In this document: positions 24,482 to 33,588 of the stretch, one piece after another | Layout: the number at the start of each line of letters is the position of its first letter | How positions within the stretch are numbered: the stretch's first letter is position 1 | Source: Streptomyces sp. ML-6 | GTDB lineage: Bacteria > Actinomycetota > Actinomycetes > Streptomycetales > Streptomycetaceae | Direction of reading: 5' to 3' | DNA length: 64,000 nucleotides | Assembly: GCF_030116705.1 (NCBI RefSeq) | Contig: NZ_JAOTIK010000001.1 | Coordinates: 2,747,001-2,811,000, forward strand | Translations under genes and position numbers: made by a program | Notes under the pieces: model-generated | Told to the model about the DNA's origin: nothing | Database searches by the model: none | The model's input: only the letters and a program-made list of their open reading frames with translations

Positions 24482-25785
24482 GGGGTGTTCTCCTGTCGTG
24501 CTCGGCACGCGGTGTGCGGGGTGGGGGCTCGGCACTCGGGGCGGTCAGTTGACGACGGAGTCGGCGGGTCGCGCGGTACGGGGGCCGTGACCGGGACCCG
24601 CCCCCCGGGGTTTTCCGGGGGTGGGCCGGGTGGCGCGGCGAGGATCTTGCGGATGCCGACGGCGAGGCAGACGGCGAGGAGGACCCAGCCGGCCTCGCCG
24701 AGGTGCAGCACCGTTTCGCTCCAGCGCACGGCGGAGCGGCCCTGGTAGCCGAGGATCGCGGTCAGGCCGAGCAGACAGCCGTACACGGCGCCCTCCCAGA
24801 AGCCGATGACGAACAGTCCGGCCGCCGCCCAGGTCAGGTACTGGAGGGCGGAGGCGGTGGAGAGCAGCAGCAGGAGGCCCGTCGTGACGGCGACGACGGC
24901 GGGCAGTTGCGCGGGCCGCAGCAGGGCGAGCCAGGCCCCGGCCGCCATGCAGACCAGTACGAAGAGGAAGTGGCCGTCGCCCTCGATGTAGGCGATGGCG
25001 GGCTCCGGCAGGCCGAACAGTTCGGCGAACCTGACGAGGCCCCAGAGGCGGTAGCCGCCGCCCGCGTACTCCAGGACGTTCTCCCGGAGGTTCTGCGGCA
25101 CGGTCATCAGGACCGGCCCCCAGGCCAGGGCGACCAGGGCGGCGAAGCCCGCGCAGAAGCGGACGAGGGCGGGGCGGCCGGCCCGCAGCGCGACGAGGAA
25201 CAGGGCCGGGAGCACCACCACCGGGATGAACTTGACGCTGATCGAGAGCGCGGCGGCCACCCCGGCGGCCAGCGGGGCCTTCCGGTCCACGAGGAGGTGG
25301 GCGGCGGCCAGGGCGAAGGTGATGGCGACCGCGTCGGTGTTGCCGTGGTAGCCGGAGGTGGCGATGAGGACGGGGCTGACGGCCACTCCGATGCCGCAGG
25401 CGAGAGCCGCGCCGACGGAGCGGCGGCGGCGCACGATCTCGAAGACGAGGAGTGCGCAGAAGAAATCGGCGATCGACGCGGGCGACCTGATCAGCGTTCC
25501 GAAGGGAATGCCGAGTTCTTCGAGTTCGTTCAGCCCGAGGAGCAGCCATCCGGCCAGGGGCGGGTGGTTGTAGACGGGCAGTCCGGGAAGTGGCTGTTCG
25601 TAGATCCGAATGGGTCCGTGGCGCACGATCGCCTTTGCGAAACCGTGGAAGATCCGCACGTCCGCCGGGCCCGGCAGATTCGCCGCGATCAGCATTCGGG
25701 TGAGGAGCCCCGCGGCCGCGACGACGAGCACGACCGCCCTCGCGCGTCGCACGTCCCAGGTTTCGCATCGAATTCGGATACCCAT
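24478..25785 (-). CDS. Multi-pass GT-C mannosyltransferase-like protein
   Basis: A 435-residue membrane protein with about ten hydrophobic helices (for example AVVLVVAAAGLLTRMLIAAN and ALVRFCAGFAALVALAWGPV). An outer loop near the N-terminus holds DVRIFHGFAKAIV and YNHPPLAGWLLLGL; the 'PP' motif after an acidic loop is shared with ALG6/ALG8 and related GT-C enzymes that use lipid-phosphate sugars. The enzyme would act on the outer face of the membrane, using the product made by the downstream GT2 domain. ATG at 25785 (MGIRIRCE) is preferred; ATG 25830 is possible, and neither has a strong ribosome site. The Pro-rich C-terminal 50 residues are probably cytosolic and disordered. Confidence 0.75.
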   Translation of the reverse strand: MGIRIRCETWDVRRARAVVLVVAAAGLLTRMLIAANLPGPADVRIFHGFAKAIVRHGPIRIYEQPLPGLPVYNHPPLAGWLLLGLNELEELGIPFGTLIRSPASIADFFCALLVFEIVRRRRSVGAALACGIGVAVSPVLIATSGYHGNTDAVAITFALAAAHLLVDRKAPLAAGVAAALSISVKFIPVVVLPALFLVALRAGRPALVRFCAGFAALVALAWGPVLMTVPQNLRENVLEYAGGGYRLWGLVRFAELFGLPEPAIAYIEGDGHFLFVLVCMAAGAWLALLRPAQLPAVVAVTTGLLLLLSTASALQYLTWAAAGLFVIGFWEGAVYGCLLGLTAILGYQGRSAVRWSETVLHLGEAGWVLLAVCLAVGIRKILAAPPGPPPENPGGRVPVTAPVPRDPPTPSSTDRPECRAPTPHTACRARQENTP

Positions 25786-26024
25786 GAAAACAGAACGTAG
25801 CAACAAGAGGACGCGGAGCGACGCATCCATGACCGCACGCGCAGCTGCCGTTACTTGAATGCTCCGATTTTCCGCCCGGACATCCGGGCCCGCCGTCCGT
25901 CCTTCCGGAACCGTCGGTCACTCGAATGGTCCAGGACCCCTCGGCCGGAATGCGGCCGTCACCACATTCATTCGGTCATCACGGCATTCGGCCGTCATCG
26001 CATCCGGCCGACGCTGTTCGGCCG

Positions 26025-29000
26025 TCACAGCATGCGGTCGACCACTTTCGCCGCCGCGTTCCCCTCGTCGAGATCGCAGAAGTCCCGGCGGAACGCCTCG
26101 TACGCCCGTCCGTGTCCCTCGGTGGCCCGTGCCGGGTCGCGCAGGGCCTCGATCAGTCCGGCGGAATCGGCGATGAGCGGGCCGGGGGCGCGGGCCTCGA
26201 AGTCGAAGCAGAAGCCGCCCCGGGTGTCGCGGTGGTGCGCCAGGTCGTGGGTGTGGAAGAGCAGCGGGCGGCCGGTCGGGGCGAAGTCGAACATCAGCGA
26301 GGAGCAGTCGGTGACCAGGGCGTCGCTGATCAGCATCAGCTCGCCGGCGTCGTCGTGGCGCGAGACGTCCCGGACGAAGCCGCTGCCGCTGTCCGGGAGG
26401 CGGCCGCCGACCAGGTGGTGACGGCGCACCAGCAGGACGGTGTCCGCGCCCAGTTCGCGTTCGGCGGCGGCCAGGTCGAGCCACAGGTCCAGGGCGTAAC
26501 GGCCGTCGCCCAGCGGGCGGTCGTCGCGCCAGGTCGGCGCGTACAGCACGACCCGCCTGTCCGCGGGGAGGCCGAGCCGTTCCCGTACCGCGGCGGCGAC
26601 CTTGGTCCGGTCGACGGCGCGGAGCAGGTCGTTGCGGGGGGAGCCGCACTCCAGGATCTCGCCCCGGTAGCCGAAGGAGCGCCGCAGGACGGGGGTGGAG
26701 AAGCTGTTCGGGGAGACGAGGAGGCTCCACTGCCGGGCGCGCCGCTCGAGGGTGGCGAGGTGGGCGGGGTCGGCCCGGTCGGTGCCCGCGAGGTCCAGGC
26801 CGATGCGTTTGAGGGGGGTGCCGTGCCAGGTCTGGACGACGTACTGGCCCTCGCGCCGCTCGAACCACTCCGGCAGCTGGGTGTTGGTGACGACGTACCG
26901 GCTGCGGGCCAGGGCCTCGTGCCAGGCGGTCGAACCGTGTTCCACGGTCGCGGCGCCGGCGGGCACCCGGGCCTGCTGGTCGCGGACCACCCAGAGGTGT
27001 TCCGCCTGGACGCCCCGGCGGACGATCTCCTCGTGGATCGCGCGCGGCGAGTCGGAGTACTGGCGGCCGTCGAAGCTGCTGTACAGCACGGTTTCGCGCA
27101 GCGGCGCGGTGCGCAGGGTCCGGTACGCCCCGCTCAGCAGCCGCCGGCCGCGCGGTCCGCGTTCCCGGGCGGTCAGCACCGGGGCACTGTCGATCAGCAG
27201 TTGGTCGTGGCACCGCCGCTCGACGCGGTACTCCCGGCCCGTGAGGGTGCGGACGGCGGGCAGGGTGCGGTGGGCGGCGGCCGGGATGCGCAGCGGGGTG
27301 TCGCGGCCGGGGCGCGCGTCGCCCGCCGGGTGGTGTTCGCGCAGGAGGAGGTGCCAGCGGCCCTGGCCCAGGGGAAGTTTCCGGCCGGGGCCGTCGACGG
27401 CGTCCGGCCGGAGCTCGGCCCGGAAGCGGCGGGCCCCGGCGTCCCCGGAAAGGATCAGCGGGAAGACGGCCTCCTCGTCGTGCCCGCCGTGCCGGGCGAT
27501 CAGCTCGACGGGCCGCCCCGCGAGGGCCGGGTAGGTGCCCTCCAGCAGGAGCCGACCGTCCTGGGTCCAGGTCACCAGGTCGACGGCGGGCTGCACGGTG
27601 CGGTCGCTGATCAGCAGATTGCCGCGGGAGTTCACGGTGAGGCCCAGCTCGCGCCGCCCTCCTCTGCCCCCGCTCCCGTCCCCCTCGGCGCCCCCGTCCC
27701 CGTTCCCCTCCCCGCCCCCGTCCCCGTTCCCCTCGACGTCCAGCGGGTAGCGGCCCGGCGGCACGGGGCCCGGCACGTCGATCGGTGTCCGGCGCCCGTC
27801 GGGGCCGACGAGGCGCAGGTCGTACGAGAGTTGCGCATGCGGCTCCCCCTCGTCCGTCCCTTCGTCCGTCCCCTCGTCCTCCCCCGCCCCCATGCCCGGC
27901 CGGACCTCGGCGAAGGCGTCGAGCGGGATGTCGGCGGTGAACCGCCTCCAGCCCGCCACCGAGGACGCGGCCCCCTCGTGCACCGTCACCGGGCAGTCGA
28001 AGGAGGTGCCCGAGGGCCGGTGGGTGAGCGCGAGGCGCAACGGGCCGCGGCCGAGCCGGTCGCGGATCATCCCGTCGATGACCACGGTGGCGGCCCCGTC
28101 GCCCGCGTCGCCCGCTCGGTGCGTCTCGAAGCGGGCGTCGATCCGCTCGGCGTGCAGCACCAGTTCGCCGTCGTCGAGGTCGGGCACGATCCGGTGGTCG
28201 CCGTCCGGGCGGTGCACGGGCGGCGGGGCGGTCTCCTCGTCGGCCGCGAGGGCGGAGCGGCGCAGCATGCCGTGACCGGCGACGCCGATCTCCAGCCGCC
28301 AGGTGAGCCGTTCGGGGCCGTCCGCCGCGTCGATGCGGAGCCCGGCCGGGTCGACGACGGTCTCGAAGCCGGACCGGTCGTAGTCGTGCAGGCTCTGCCG
28401 GGACCGGGCGGTGGCCTCGGGCTCGTCGACCGTGCGCAGCCGCAGCGGCACCACGCGGCGCCGTCCCGCGCGCAGCCAGCCGGCCCGGAACTCGCCGCCG
28501 CGCGGCCCGGCGGGCAGGTTCCGGATGTACGCGTACCCCTTGAGGTGCAGCCGGCCGCCCTGCCAGCGGGCGGACCGCAGCCGGGCGGTGAGCGGCAGGT
28601 CCCGTTCGCCGACCCGCAGCACCGCGCGCGGCACCGGCCGGGTGAGGACCGGGTAGGAGGCGGTGCGGCGGCGCAGGCCCCGTACCGCGAACGCGCCCGG
28701 TTCGGCCCGGTCGAGGGCGAGCAGGTCCAGCAGTTCGGCGGTGCGGCGTTCGCGCACGAGGTACCACATCAGCCGCAGCCGCAGCGGCAGCCCGTCCAGG
28801 ACGGCCGGGTCGACCTGGTCGGCGAACTCGTTGGCGTACGTGAGGAAGGCGCGCCGGTACTCCTCGTCGCCGTGCGGCAGCGCCGCCATGAAGTGCCGGA
28901 GGTCGTCGGCGAGCACGTGCGCCTCGTAGCGCCGCTTGTCGGCGGCGCCGCGGTGCTCGTCGAGGAAGGCGGAGACCGCCAGCACGTGCGAGACCCGGTC

Positions 29001-29684
29001 CTGGACGCCGCGGACGACGGCGCGCCGGGTGGTGCCCCGGCCCGGCCGTTCGCGCCGGTGGTAGACGGGGTCCTCGAGGACGTCGACGGAGCGGGCCAGG
29101 AAGTGGGCGGGCAGGACGACGGGGATGTCCTCGTGGAGGGTGCCGACCGGGAAGGCGAAGGCGTGCTCGTCCCAGAAGGACCGGCGGAAGACCTTGTTGC
29201 AGGCGCTCCGGTCCGCGGCGAGGTCCCAGTCGCGGGAGATGTGGGTGCGCAGTCGGGTCGTCGCCATGGGCCTGCGGAGGTCGGGCGACTGCTGGAGCCG
29301 GCCGTCGTCCCCCAGCCGCAGCACGTTGCCGGACGCGAGGTCCGAGCCGGTCTCGTCCAGGGCGCCGAGGAGGAGTTCGTACGCACGGGGCGGGAGCACG
29401 TCGTCGCTGTCGACGAAGGCGAGGTGGCGGGCGCCCGGATCGCAGTCGCGGACCCCGGTGTTGCGGGCGTGCCCGGGCCCGCCGTTCTCCTGGCCCACCA
29501 GCCGGAACCGGCCGTCCCGTCCGGCGAATTCGGCGGCCAGGTCCGCGCTGCCGTCGGTGGACCCGTCGTCGACCATCACCACCTCCAGGTCGCTCATGGT
29601 CTGCTCCGCGAGGGACTTCAGGCAGTCCGTCAGATGGAGCTCCACGTTGTGGACGGGTACGACGACGCTGAGCCGTGGCGACAT
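26025..29684 (-). CDS. GT2 + CDP-glycerol glycerophosphotransferase (TagF-like)
   Basis: A 1219-residue protein that likely builds a teichoic-acid-like polymer at the inner membrane face. Residues 1-230 are a GT2 domain (RLSVVVPVHNVELHLTDCL, DDGSTDGSADL, FVDSDDVLPP). The middle 600 residues are beta-rich with low-complexity inserts. Residues 860-1210 are a CDP-glycerol:poly(glycerophosphate) transferase: VQTWHGTPLKRIG (key His), VVLYAPTWRDDR, LISDALVTDCSSLMFDFAP with the conserved S-S-x-x-x-D-F. ATG at 29684 gives MSPRLSVVVPVHN, matching its divergent partner; a GTG three codons earlier is possible. Unusual features are coding Gly/Asp/Glu repeats at 27655-27890. Confidence 0.88.
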   Translation of the reverse strand: MSPRLSVVVPVHNVELHLTDCLKSLAEQTMSDLEVVMVDDGSTDGSADLAAEFAGRDGRFRLVGQENGGPGHARNTGVRDCDPGARHLAFVDSDDVLPPRAYELLLGALDETGSDLASGNVLRLGDDGRLQQSPDLRRPMATTRLRTHISRDWDLAADRSACNKVFRRSFWDEHAFAFPVGTLHEDIPVVLPAHFLARSVDVLEDPVYHRRERPGRGTTRRAVVRGVQDRVSHVLAVSAFLDEHRGAADKRRYEAHVLADDLRHFMAALPHGDEEYRRAFLTYANEFADQVDPAVLDGLPLRLRLMWYLVRERRTAELLDLLALDRAEPGAFAVRGLRRRTASYPVLTRPVPRAVLRVGERDLPLTARLRSARWQGGRLHLKGYAYIRNLPAGPRGGEFRAGWLRAGRRRVVPLRLRTVDEPEATARSRQSLHDYDRSGFETVVDPAGLRIDAADGPERLTWRLEIGVAGHGMLRRSALAADEETAPPPVHRPDGDHRIVPDLDDGELVLHAERIDARFETHRAGDAGDGAATVVIDGMIRDRLGRGPLRLALTHRPSGTSFDCPVTVHEGAASSVAGWRRFTADIPLDAFAEVRPGMGAGEDEGTDEGTDEGEPHAQLSYDLRLVGPDGRRTPIDVPGPVPPGRYPLDVEGNGDGGGEGNGDGGAEGDGSGGRGGRRELGLTVNSRGNLLISDRTVQPAVDLVTWTQDGRLLLEGTYPALAGRPVELIARHGGHDEEAVFPLILSGDAGARRFRAELRPDAVDGPGRKLPLGQGRWHLLLREHHPAGDARPGRDTPLRIPAAAHRTLPAVRTLTGREYRVERRCHDQLLIDSAPVLTARERGPRGRRLLSGAYRTLRTAPLRETVLYSSFDGRQYSDSPRAIHEEIVRRGVQAEHLWVVRDQQARVPAGAATVEHGSTAWHEALARSRYVVTNTQLPEWFERREGQYVVQTWHGTPLKRIGLDLAGTDRADPAHLATLERRARQWSLLVSPNSFSTPVLRRSFGYRGEILECGSPRNDLLRAVDRTKVAAAVRERLGLPADRRVVLYAPTWRDDRPLGDGRYALDLWLDLAAAERELGADTVLLVRRHHLVGGRLPDSGSGFVRDVSRHDDAGELMLISDALVTDCSSLMFDFAPTGRPLLFHTHDLAHHRDTRGGFCFDFEARAPGPLIADSAGLIEALRDPARATEGHGRAYEAFRRDFCDLDEGNAAAKVVDRML
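27655..27890. repeat. Coding low-complexity inserts in TagF-like gene
   Basis: Two pyrimidine-rich tracts (purine-rich on the coding strand). 27655-27740 encodes GNGDGGGEGNGDGGAEGDG, made of CCCCGTCCCCGTTCCCCT-like units. 27846-27890 encodes GEDEGTDEGTDEGEP from CGTCCGTCCCTT-like units. They interrupt the region between the GT2 and glycerophosphotransferase domains and are probably slippage-prone. Confidence 0.7.
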
Positions 29685-29747
29685 GGTGAGCACGTCCGTT
29701 CATCGGAGGCCTGGCTGTCCGTACGGCTCAACCCCGTGGGCCGCCGG

Positions 29748-29781
29748 GGGTCACCGGTCGCGGTCTCTCCCGAACGGGTGA
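29748..29781 (-). promoter_or_regulatory. Upstream motif of minus-strand TagF-like gene
   Basis: Read toward the gene: TCACCCGTTCGGG (29781-29769), 12 bases, CGGTGACCC (29756-29748). The same two blocks precede the plus-strand paralogue. This is either a retained duplicated leader or a shared binding site. Confidence 0.5.
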
Positions 29782-29987
29782 GATCGGCCGCGCCGCGGTT
29801 GCCGTCCGCAGGGCCCGTCGTCGTCGACGGGGAGGAGCTCCGGTGCGCCGGGAAGCCGGCCGGGGACGGCCCCGGGGTCGCCCCGGGACAGCCCTGAACG
29901 CGGTGCACGGGCACAACGGCACGGGGAAGCACGGCAGTCGGCCGTCCTCGCACCGTCACGCGGCGGGCTCCGGGTCACCTCCCGTGT

Positions 29988-30016
29988 TCACCCGTTCGGG
30001 GCAGTGTCGGTGACCC
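29988..30016 (+). promoter_or_regulatory. Upstream motif of plus-strand TagF-like gene
   Basis: TCACCCGTTCGGG (29988-30000), 7 bases, CGGTGACCC (30008-30016), ending 26 bases before the start codon. The blocks match those before the divergent gene exactly; only the spacer differs. Confidence 0.5.
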
Positions 30017-30042
30017 GGGGCGTCCGCCCCTGTTGTCCGTGC

Positions 30043-33000
30043 ATGAAGCCGCGCCTCAGTGTCGTCGTCCCGGTCCACAACGTCGAGGACTATCTGGAGG
30101 ACTGCCTGCGCTCGGTGGCCGAGCAGTCGGTCACCGACATCGAGGTGGTCCTCGTGGACGACGGCTCGACGGACGGCAGCACGGCCGTCGCCGAGGCGTT
30201 CGCCGCCCGCGACCGGCGCTTCCGCTGCGTCCGCCGCCCCCACTCGGGGCTGGGCGCGGCCCGCAACACGGGCGTGCGGCACACCACCCCGGGCGTACCG
30301 TACCTGGCGTTCGTCGACAGCGACGACGTCCTCGTGCACGACGCCTACCAGCGGATGCTGGCCTCGCTGGAGTCCACCGGCTCCGACTTCGCGACCGGCA
30401 ACGTGTGGCAGCTGGGCGAGCAGGGGCGGCAGCAGGCCCGGCAGTACCGCTGGCTGACCGGCACCCGCACCCGCACCCACATCGGCCGCGATCCGCGACT
30501 GCTCGCCGACCGGGCCGTCTGGAACAAGGTGTTCCGGCGCTCCTTCTGGGACCGGCACGCCTTCGCCTTCCCGGAGGGAAGACTCTACGAGGACGGCCCG
30601 GTGACGATCCCGGCGCACTACCTGGCCGGCGCCGTGGACGTGCTGCACGAGCACGTCTACTACCGGCGGATGCGGGAGGGTTCGATCACCCGGCGGCGCA
30701 CCGACGTGCGGGGCGTGCGGGACCGGATCGCGGCGTGCGAGCAGGTCAGCGCGTTCCTCGCGGGCCGGGGCGGGGTGGCGAACGCCGGGGCGCGGCGCCG
30801 TTACGACCTCTCCTGCCTGCGCGACGACTTCGTGTGCTTCCTGGAGGGGCTCACGACGGGCGGGCCCGCGTACCGGAAGGCGTTCATGAAGGACGCGGGG
30901 GCGTTCCTGGACCGGATGGAGCGGATGGACGGGGCGGGCCGCGCGGACCGGGCCGTGGCGCACGAGCTGCCGGTGGAGCTGCGGCTCAAGTGGCAGCTCG
31001 TGAAGGAGCGCCGCCTCCCGGAGCTGCTGGAGGTGCTCGCCTTCGAACGGGCCAACGGCACCGGGACGTTCATGGTCACCGGTGTGCCGGGGCGGCGGCA
31101 GGCCGGTTTCCCGGGTCTTCCGGACACCGCCCGCCCCGCCCGCGCCGACCTGCCGGCCGTGGCCCGGCTGACCCGGGCGGGGTGGGGCGAGGACGGGCGG
31201 CTGCGGCTGCGCGGTTACGCGTACATCCGCAATCTGCCGGCCCCGTCCGCGCGGCAGTCGCTGCGGGTGGGCATGGTGCGCGCCACCCGCGGCCAGCAGC
31301 TGCGGACGGTGCCGCTGCGCGGGGTGCCCGCGCCGGAGGCGACCGTGGACTCCGGTCAGCGGCTGCACGGTTACGACCACGCCGGCTTCGAGATGACGCT
31401 CGACCCGCGCCGGCTGCGGCCCGGCGGCTGGCTGGTGGGGGTGATGGTGGCCGCGCACGGCACGGCCCGCCGGGTGGCGGTGCGGGCCGCGGAGGCGGGG
31501 GCCGCCCAGCCGCTCGTCCACGACCTGGGCGAGGGGCGGCGGGCGGTGCTCGACTACCGGGACGGGCGGTTGCGGCTGACCCTGGCGCAGTTGCCGGCCC
31601 GGTGCGAGGCACGGCGCTTCGGCAAGACGCTGGAACTGACCGGCAGGCTGTACGGAAACGTTCTGCCGACGGCCCTGGTGCTGTTCTGCGAGGGGGTGGC
31701 GGACCAGGAGTTCGGCCATCCCGTCGAGTGCCGGGCGGACGGCCGTTTCACGGTGCGCATCCCGCTCGCCGACCTCGCGGGGATGGCGGCCGCCCCGTCG
31801 GCCCCGCACCGGGCGCCGCGCGAGGTCGAGGCGGAGCCCTGCGGGCGGTGGCGGGCGCGGCTGGTGCTGGCCGACGGTTTGCGGGTGCCCCTCGCGGCGG
31901 CCCCGGAGACGGCGCCGCCGGTCGTGGCGGACGCGGCGGGCGAACTGGTGCTGGACCTGAGCGGGCAGCCGTTCGTGGACGGGGCGGCGTGGACGGCGGA
32001 GGGCGCGCTGCGGATGGAGGGGGTGACCGGGGCGGGGGCGGAGACCTGGCCGGACCGGGCCCCGGCCCATCTGCTGCTGCGGCACGAGACGTTGCGCGAG
32101 ACGGTGACGGTCCCGGTCACGCACGACGTGCGGTGCGCCGGGGCGCCGAAGGGGGCGGACGAGGGCGCGTGCCGGGAGGAGCACGAAGAGGCGTACGGGG
32201 GGCGGCGGTTCACGGCGTTCCTCGCGCCGTCGGTGACCGCCGGGCTGCACGAGGGTGTGTGGGACGCGTATCTGGGCGGCCGTCCGGTCCGGGTGCTGAC
32301 CGCGCTCGCCGGCCGGCTGCCGCTCCCCCGCGCGGGCCGGTTCGCCTCGGCCCCGGTGCCCGACCGGGAGTTCGCCCTGGACCGCCGGTTCGGCGACCGG
32401 CTGGCCGTGCGGGCCGGTTCGGTGCTCGCGCCCGCCGAGCGCGGTGCCTACCACCGGGCCGGGCTGCGCGGCACGTACTACCCGGCGCGGCGCGCGATGC
32501 CGCTGCGGGACGCGGTCCTCTACGTGGGCGGCGACTCCCCGCGCGCCGTGCACGCCGAACTTCTGCGCCGGGGCGTGGAGGCGGAGCACCTCTGGGTCAC
32601 CGACGGGCTCCACGGCCACGTCCCGTCCACCGCCCTCCCCGTCGTCGAGCACAGCGCCGCCTGGTACGAGGCGCTGGCCCGGTCCCGCCGGATCGTCACC
32701 GACGACCAGCTGCCCGAGTGGTTCGAACGGCGGCCCGGCCAGACCGTCGTGCAGACCTGGCACGGCGCCCCGCTCGGCCGGTTCGGCGCGGACCTGCGCG
32801 ACACCCTGTACGCCGATCACCACGAACTCGCCACGCTGCCCCGCCGGGCGGCCCAGTGGTCCGTCCTGGTCTCCCCCAGCAGCCACTCCACCCCGCTGCT
32901 GCGCCGTGCGCTCGGCTACGACGGCGAGGTCCTGGAGGCCGGTTCCCCCGCCAACGACCTGCTCTTCTCGGCCGACCGCGGCAAGACCGCGGAGCGAGTG

Positions 33001-33588
33001 CGGCGCCGGCTCGGCATCCCGGACGGCCGCCGGGTGGTGCTGTACGCGCCGACCTACCGCGACCAGCTGGTCCACCCGCCGGCCGACGGCGAACGGCCCC
33101 GCTACCGCTGGGCCCCGACGCTCGACCCGGCCGCCCTGGCCCGCTCGGCCGGCGACGGCCACACGGTGCTGGTGCGCCGCCATCCCCGGGTGACCGGGAG
33201 CGTCCCGGAGCGGCCGGGCCTGCGCGACGTGTCGGGGCATCCGGGCGCCACGGAGCTGCTGCTGGTCGCCGACGTGCTGGTCACGGACTACGCGGGCCTG
33301 ATGTTCGACTTCGCGCACACCGGCCGCCCGATGGTCTTCCACACCCACGACCTGGCTCATTACCGCGACACGGCGCGCGGTTTCTGTCTGGACTTCGAGG
33401 GCCGGGCACCGGGGCCACTGCTCGCCGACGCTGACCGGATCGCCGCGCTCCTGCGCGCCCCGGGCACCCTGGCCGCGTCGGCGGCCCGGCACGCGGCGGC
33501 GTACGAGAGTTTCCGCCGGGACTTCTGCGACCTCGACGACGGCGGGGCGGCGGCCCGGGTCGCGGACCGCCTGCTGGCCGAGGGCTGA
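30043..33588 (+). CDS. GT2 + CDP-glycerol glycerophosphotransferase (TagF-like)
   Basis: A 1181-residue paralogue of the divergent gene. The GT2 domain opens at MKPRLSVVVPVHNVEDYL with DDGSTDGSTAVAEAF and FVDSDDVLVHD. The middle domain contains RLRGYAYIRNLPAPSA, also present in the partner as GYAYIRNLPAG. The C-terminal glycerophosphotransferase domain has VVQTWHGAPLGRFG, VVLYAPTYRDQLV, VRRHPRVTGS and VLVTDYAGLMFDFAHTGRP. The partner has DCSSLMFDF where this one has DYAGLMFDF; DYSS-type sequence is usual, so acceptor or donor preference may differ. The two enzymes probably make or extend the same phosphoglycerol wall polymer. ATG at 30043 was chosen by alignment to the partner. The start has only a weak ribosome site. 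Confidence 0.88.
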   Translation: MKPRLSVVVPVHNVEDYLEDCLRSVAEQSVTDIEVVLVDDGSTDGSTAVAEAFAARDRRFRCVRRPHSGLGAARNTGVRHTTPGVPYLAFVDSDDVLVHDAYQRMLASLESTGSDFATGNVWQLGEQGRQQARQYRWLTGTRTRTHIGRDPRLLADRAVWNKVFRRSFWDRHAFAFPEGRLYEDGPVTIPAHYLAGAVDVLHEHVYYRRMREGSITRRRTDVRGVRDRIAACEQVSAFLAGRGGVANAGARRRYDLSCLRDDFVCFLEGLTTGGPAYRKAFMKDAGAFLDRMERMDGAGRADRAVAHELPVELRLKWQLVKERRLPELLEVLAFERANGTGTFMVTGVPGRRQAGFPGLPDTARPARADLPAVARLTRAGWGEDGRLRLRGYAYIRNLPAPSARQSLRVGMVRATRGQQLRTVPLRGVPAPEATVDSGQRLHGYDHAGFEMTLDPRRLRPGGWLVGVMVAAHGTARRVAVRAAEAGAAQPLVHDLGEGRRAVLDYRDGRLRLTLAQLPARCEARRFGKTLELTGRLYGNVLPTALVLFCEGVADQEFGHPVECRADGRFTVRIPLADLAGMAAAPSAPHRAPREVEAEPCGRWRARLVLADGLRVPLAAAPETAPPVVADAAGELVLDLSGQPFVDGAAWTAEGALRMEGVTGAGAETWPDRAPAHLLLRHETLRETVTVPVTHDVRCAGAPKGADEGACREEHEEAYGGRRFTAFLAPSVTAGLHEGVWDAYLGGRPVRVLTALAGRLPLPRAGRFASAPVPDREFALDRRFGDRLAVRAGSVLAPAERGAYHRAGLRGTYYPARRAMPLRDAVLYVGGDSPRAVHAELLRRGVEAEHLWVTDGLHGHVPSTALPVVEHSAAWYEALARSRRIVTDDQLPEWFERRPGQTVVQTWHGAPLGRFGADLRDTLYADHHELATLPRRAAQWSVLVSPSSHSTPLLRRALGYDGEVLEAGSPANDLLFSADRGKTAERVRRRLGIPDGRRVVLYAPTYRDQLVHPPADGERPRYRWAPTLDPAALARSAGDGHTVLVRRHPRVTGSVPERPGLRDVSGHPGATELLLVADVLVTDYAGLMFDFAHTGRPMVFHTHDLAHYRDTARGFCLDFEGRAPGPLLADADRIAALLRAPGTLAASAARHAAAYESFRRDFCDLDDGGAAARVADRLLAEG

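Larger units (their letters stand above)
29685..30042. other. Divergent upstream region of the two TagF-like genes
   Basis: A 358-base gap between outward-facing paralogues. It contains no gene that I can support. Each side carries the same 13-base sequence followed by CGGTGACCC, in the same orientation relative to its own gene (see next entries). Promoters for both genes should be here. Confidence 0.5.

Noticed and set aside
25926..29897. A 1323-residue plus-strand open frame opposite the minus-strand TagF-like gene
   Set aside because: It is composed of Gly/Arg/Val/Ala-rich sequence without domains, mirrors the codon bias of the real gene on the other strand, and has no ribosome site. Long antisense frames are normal at this GC content.
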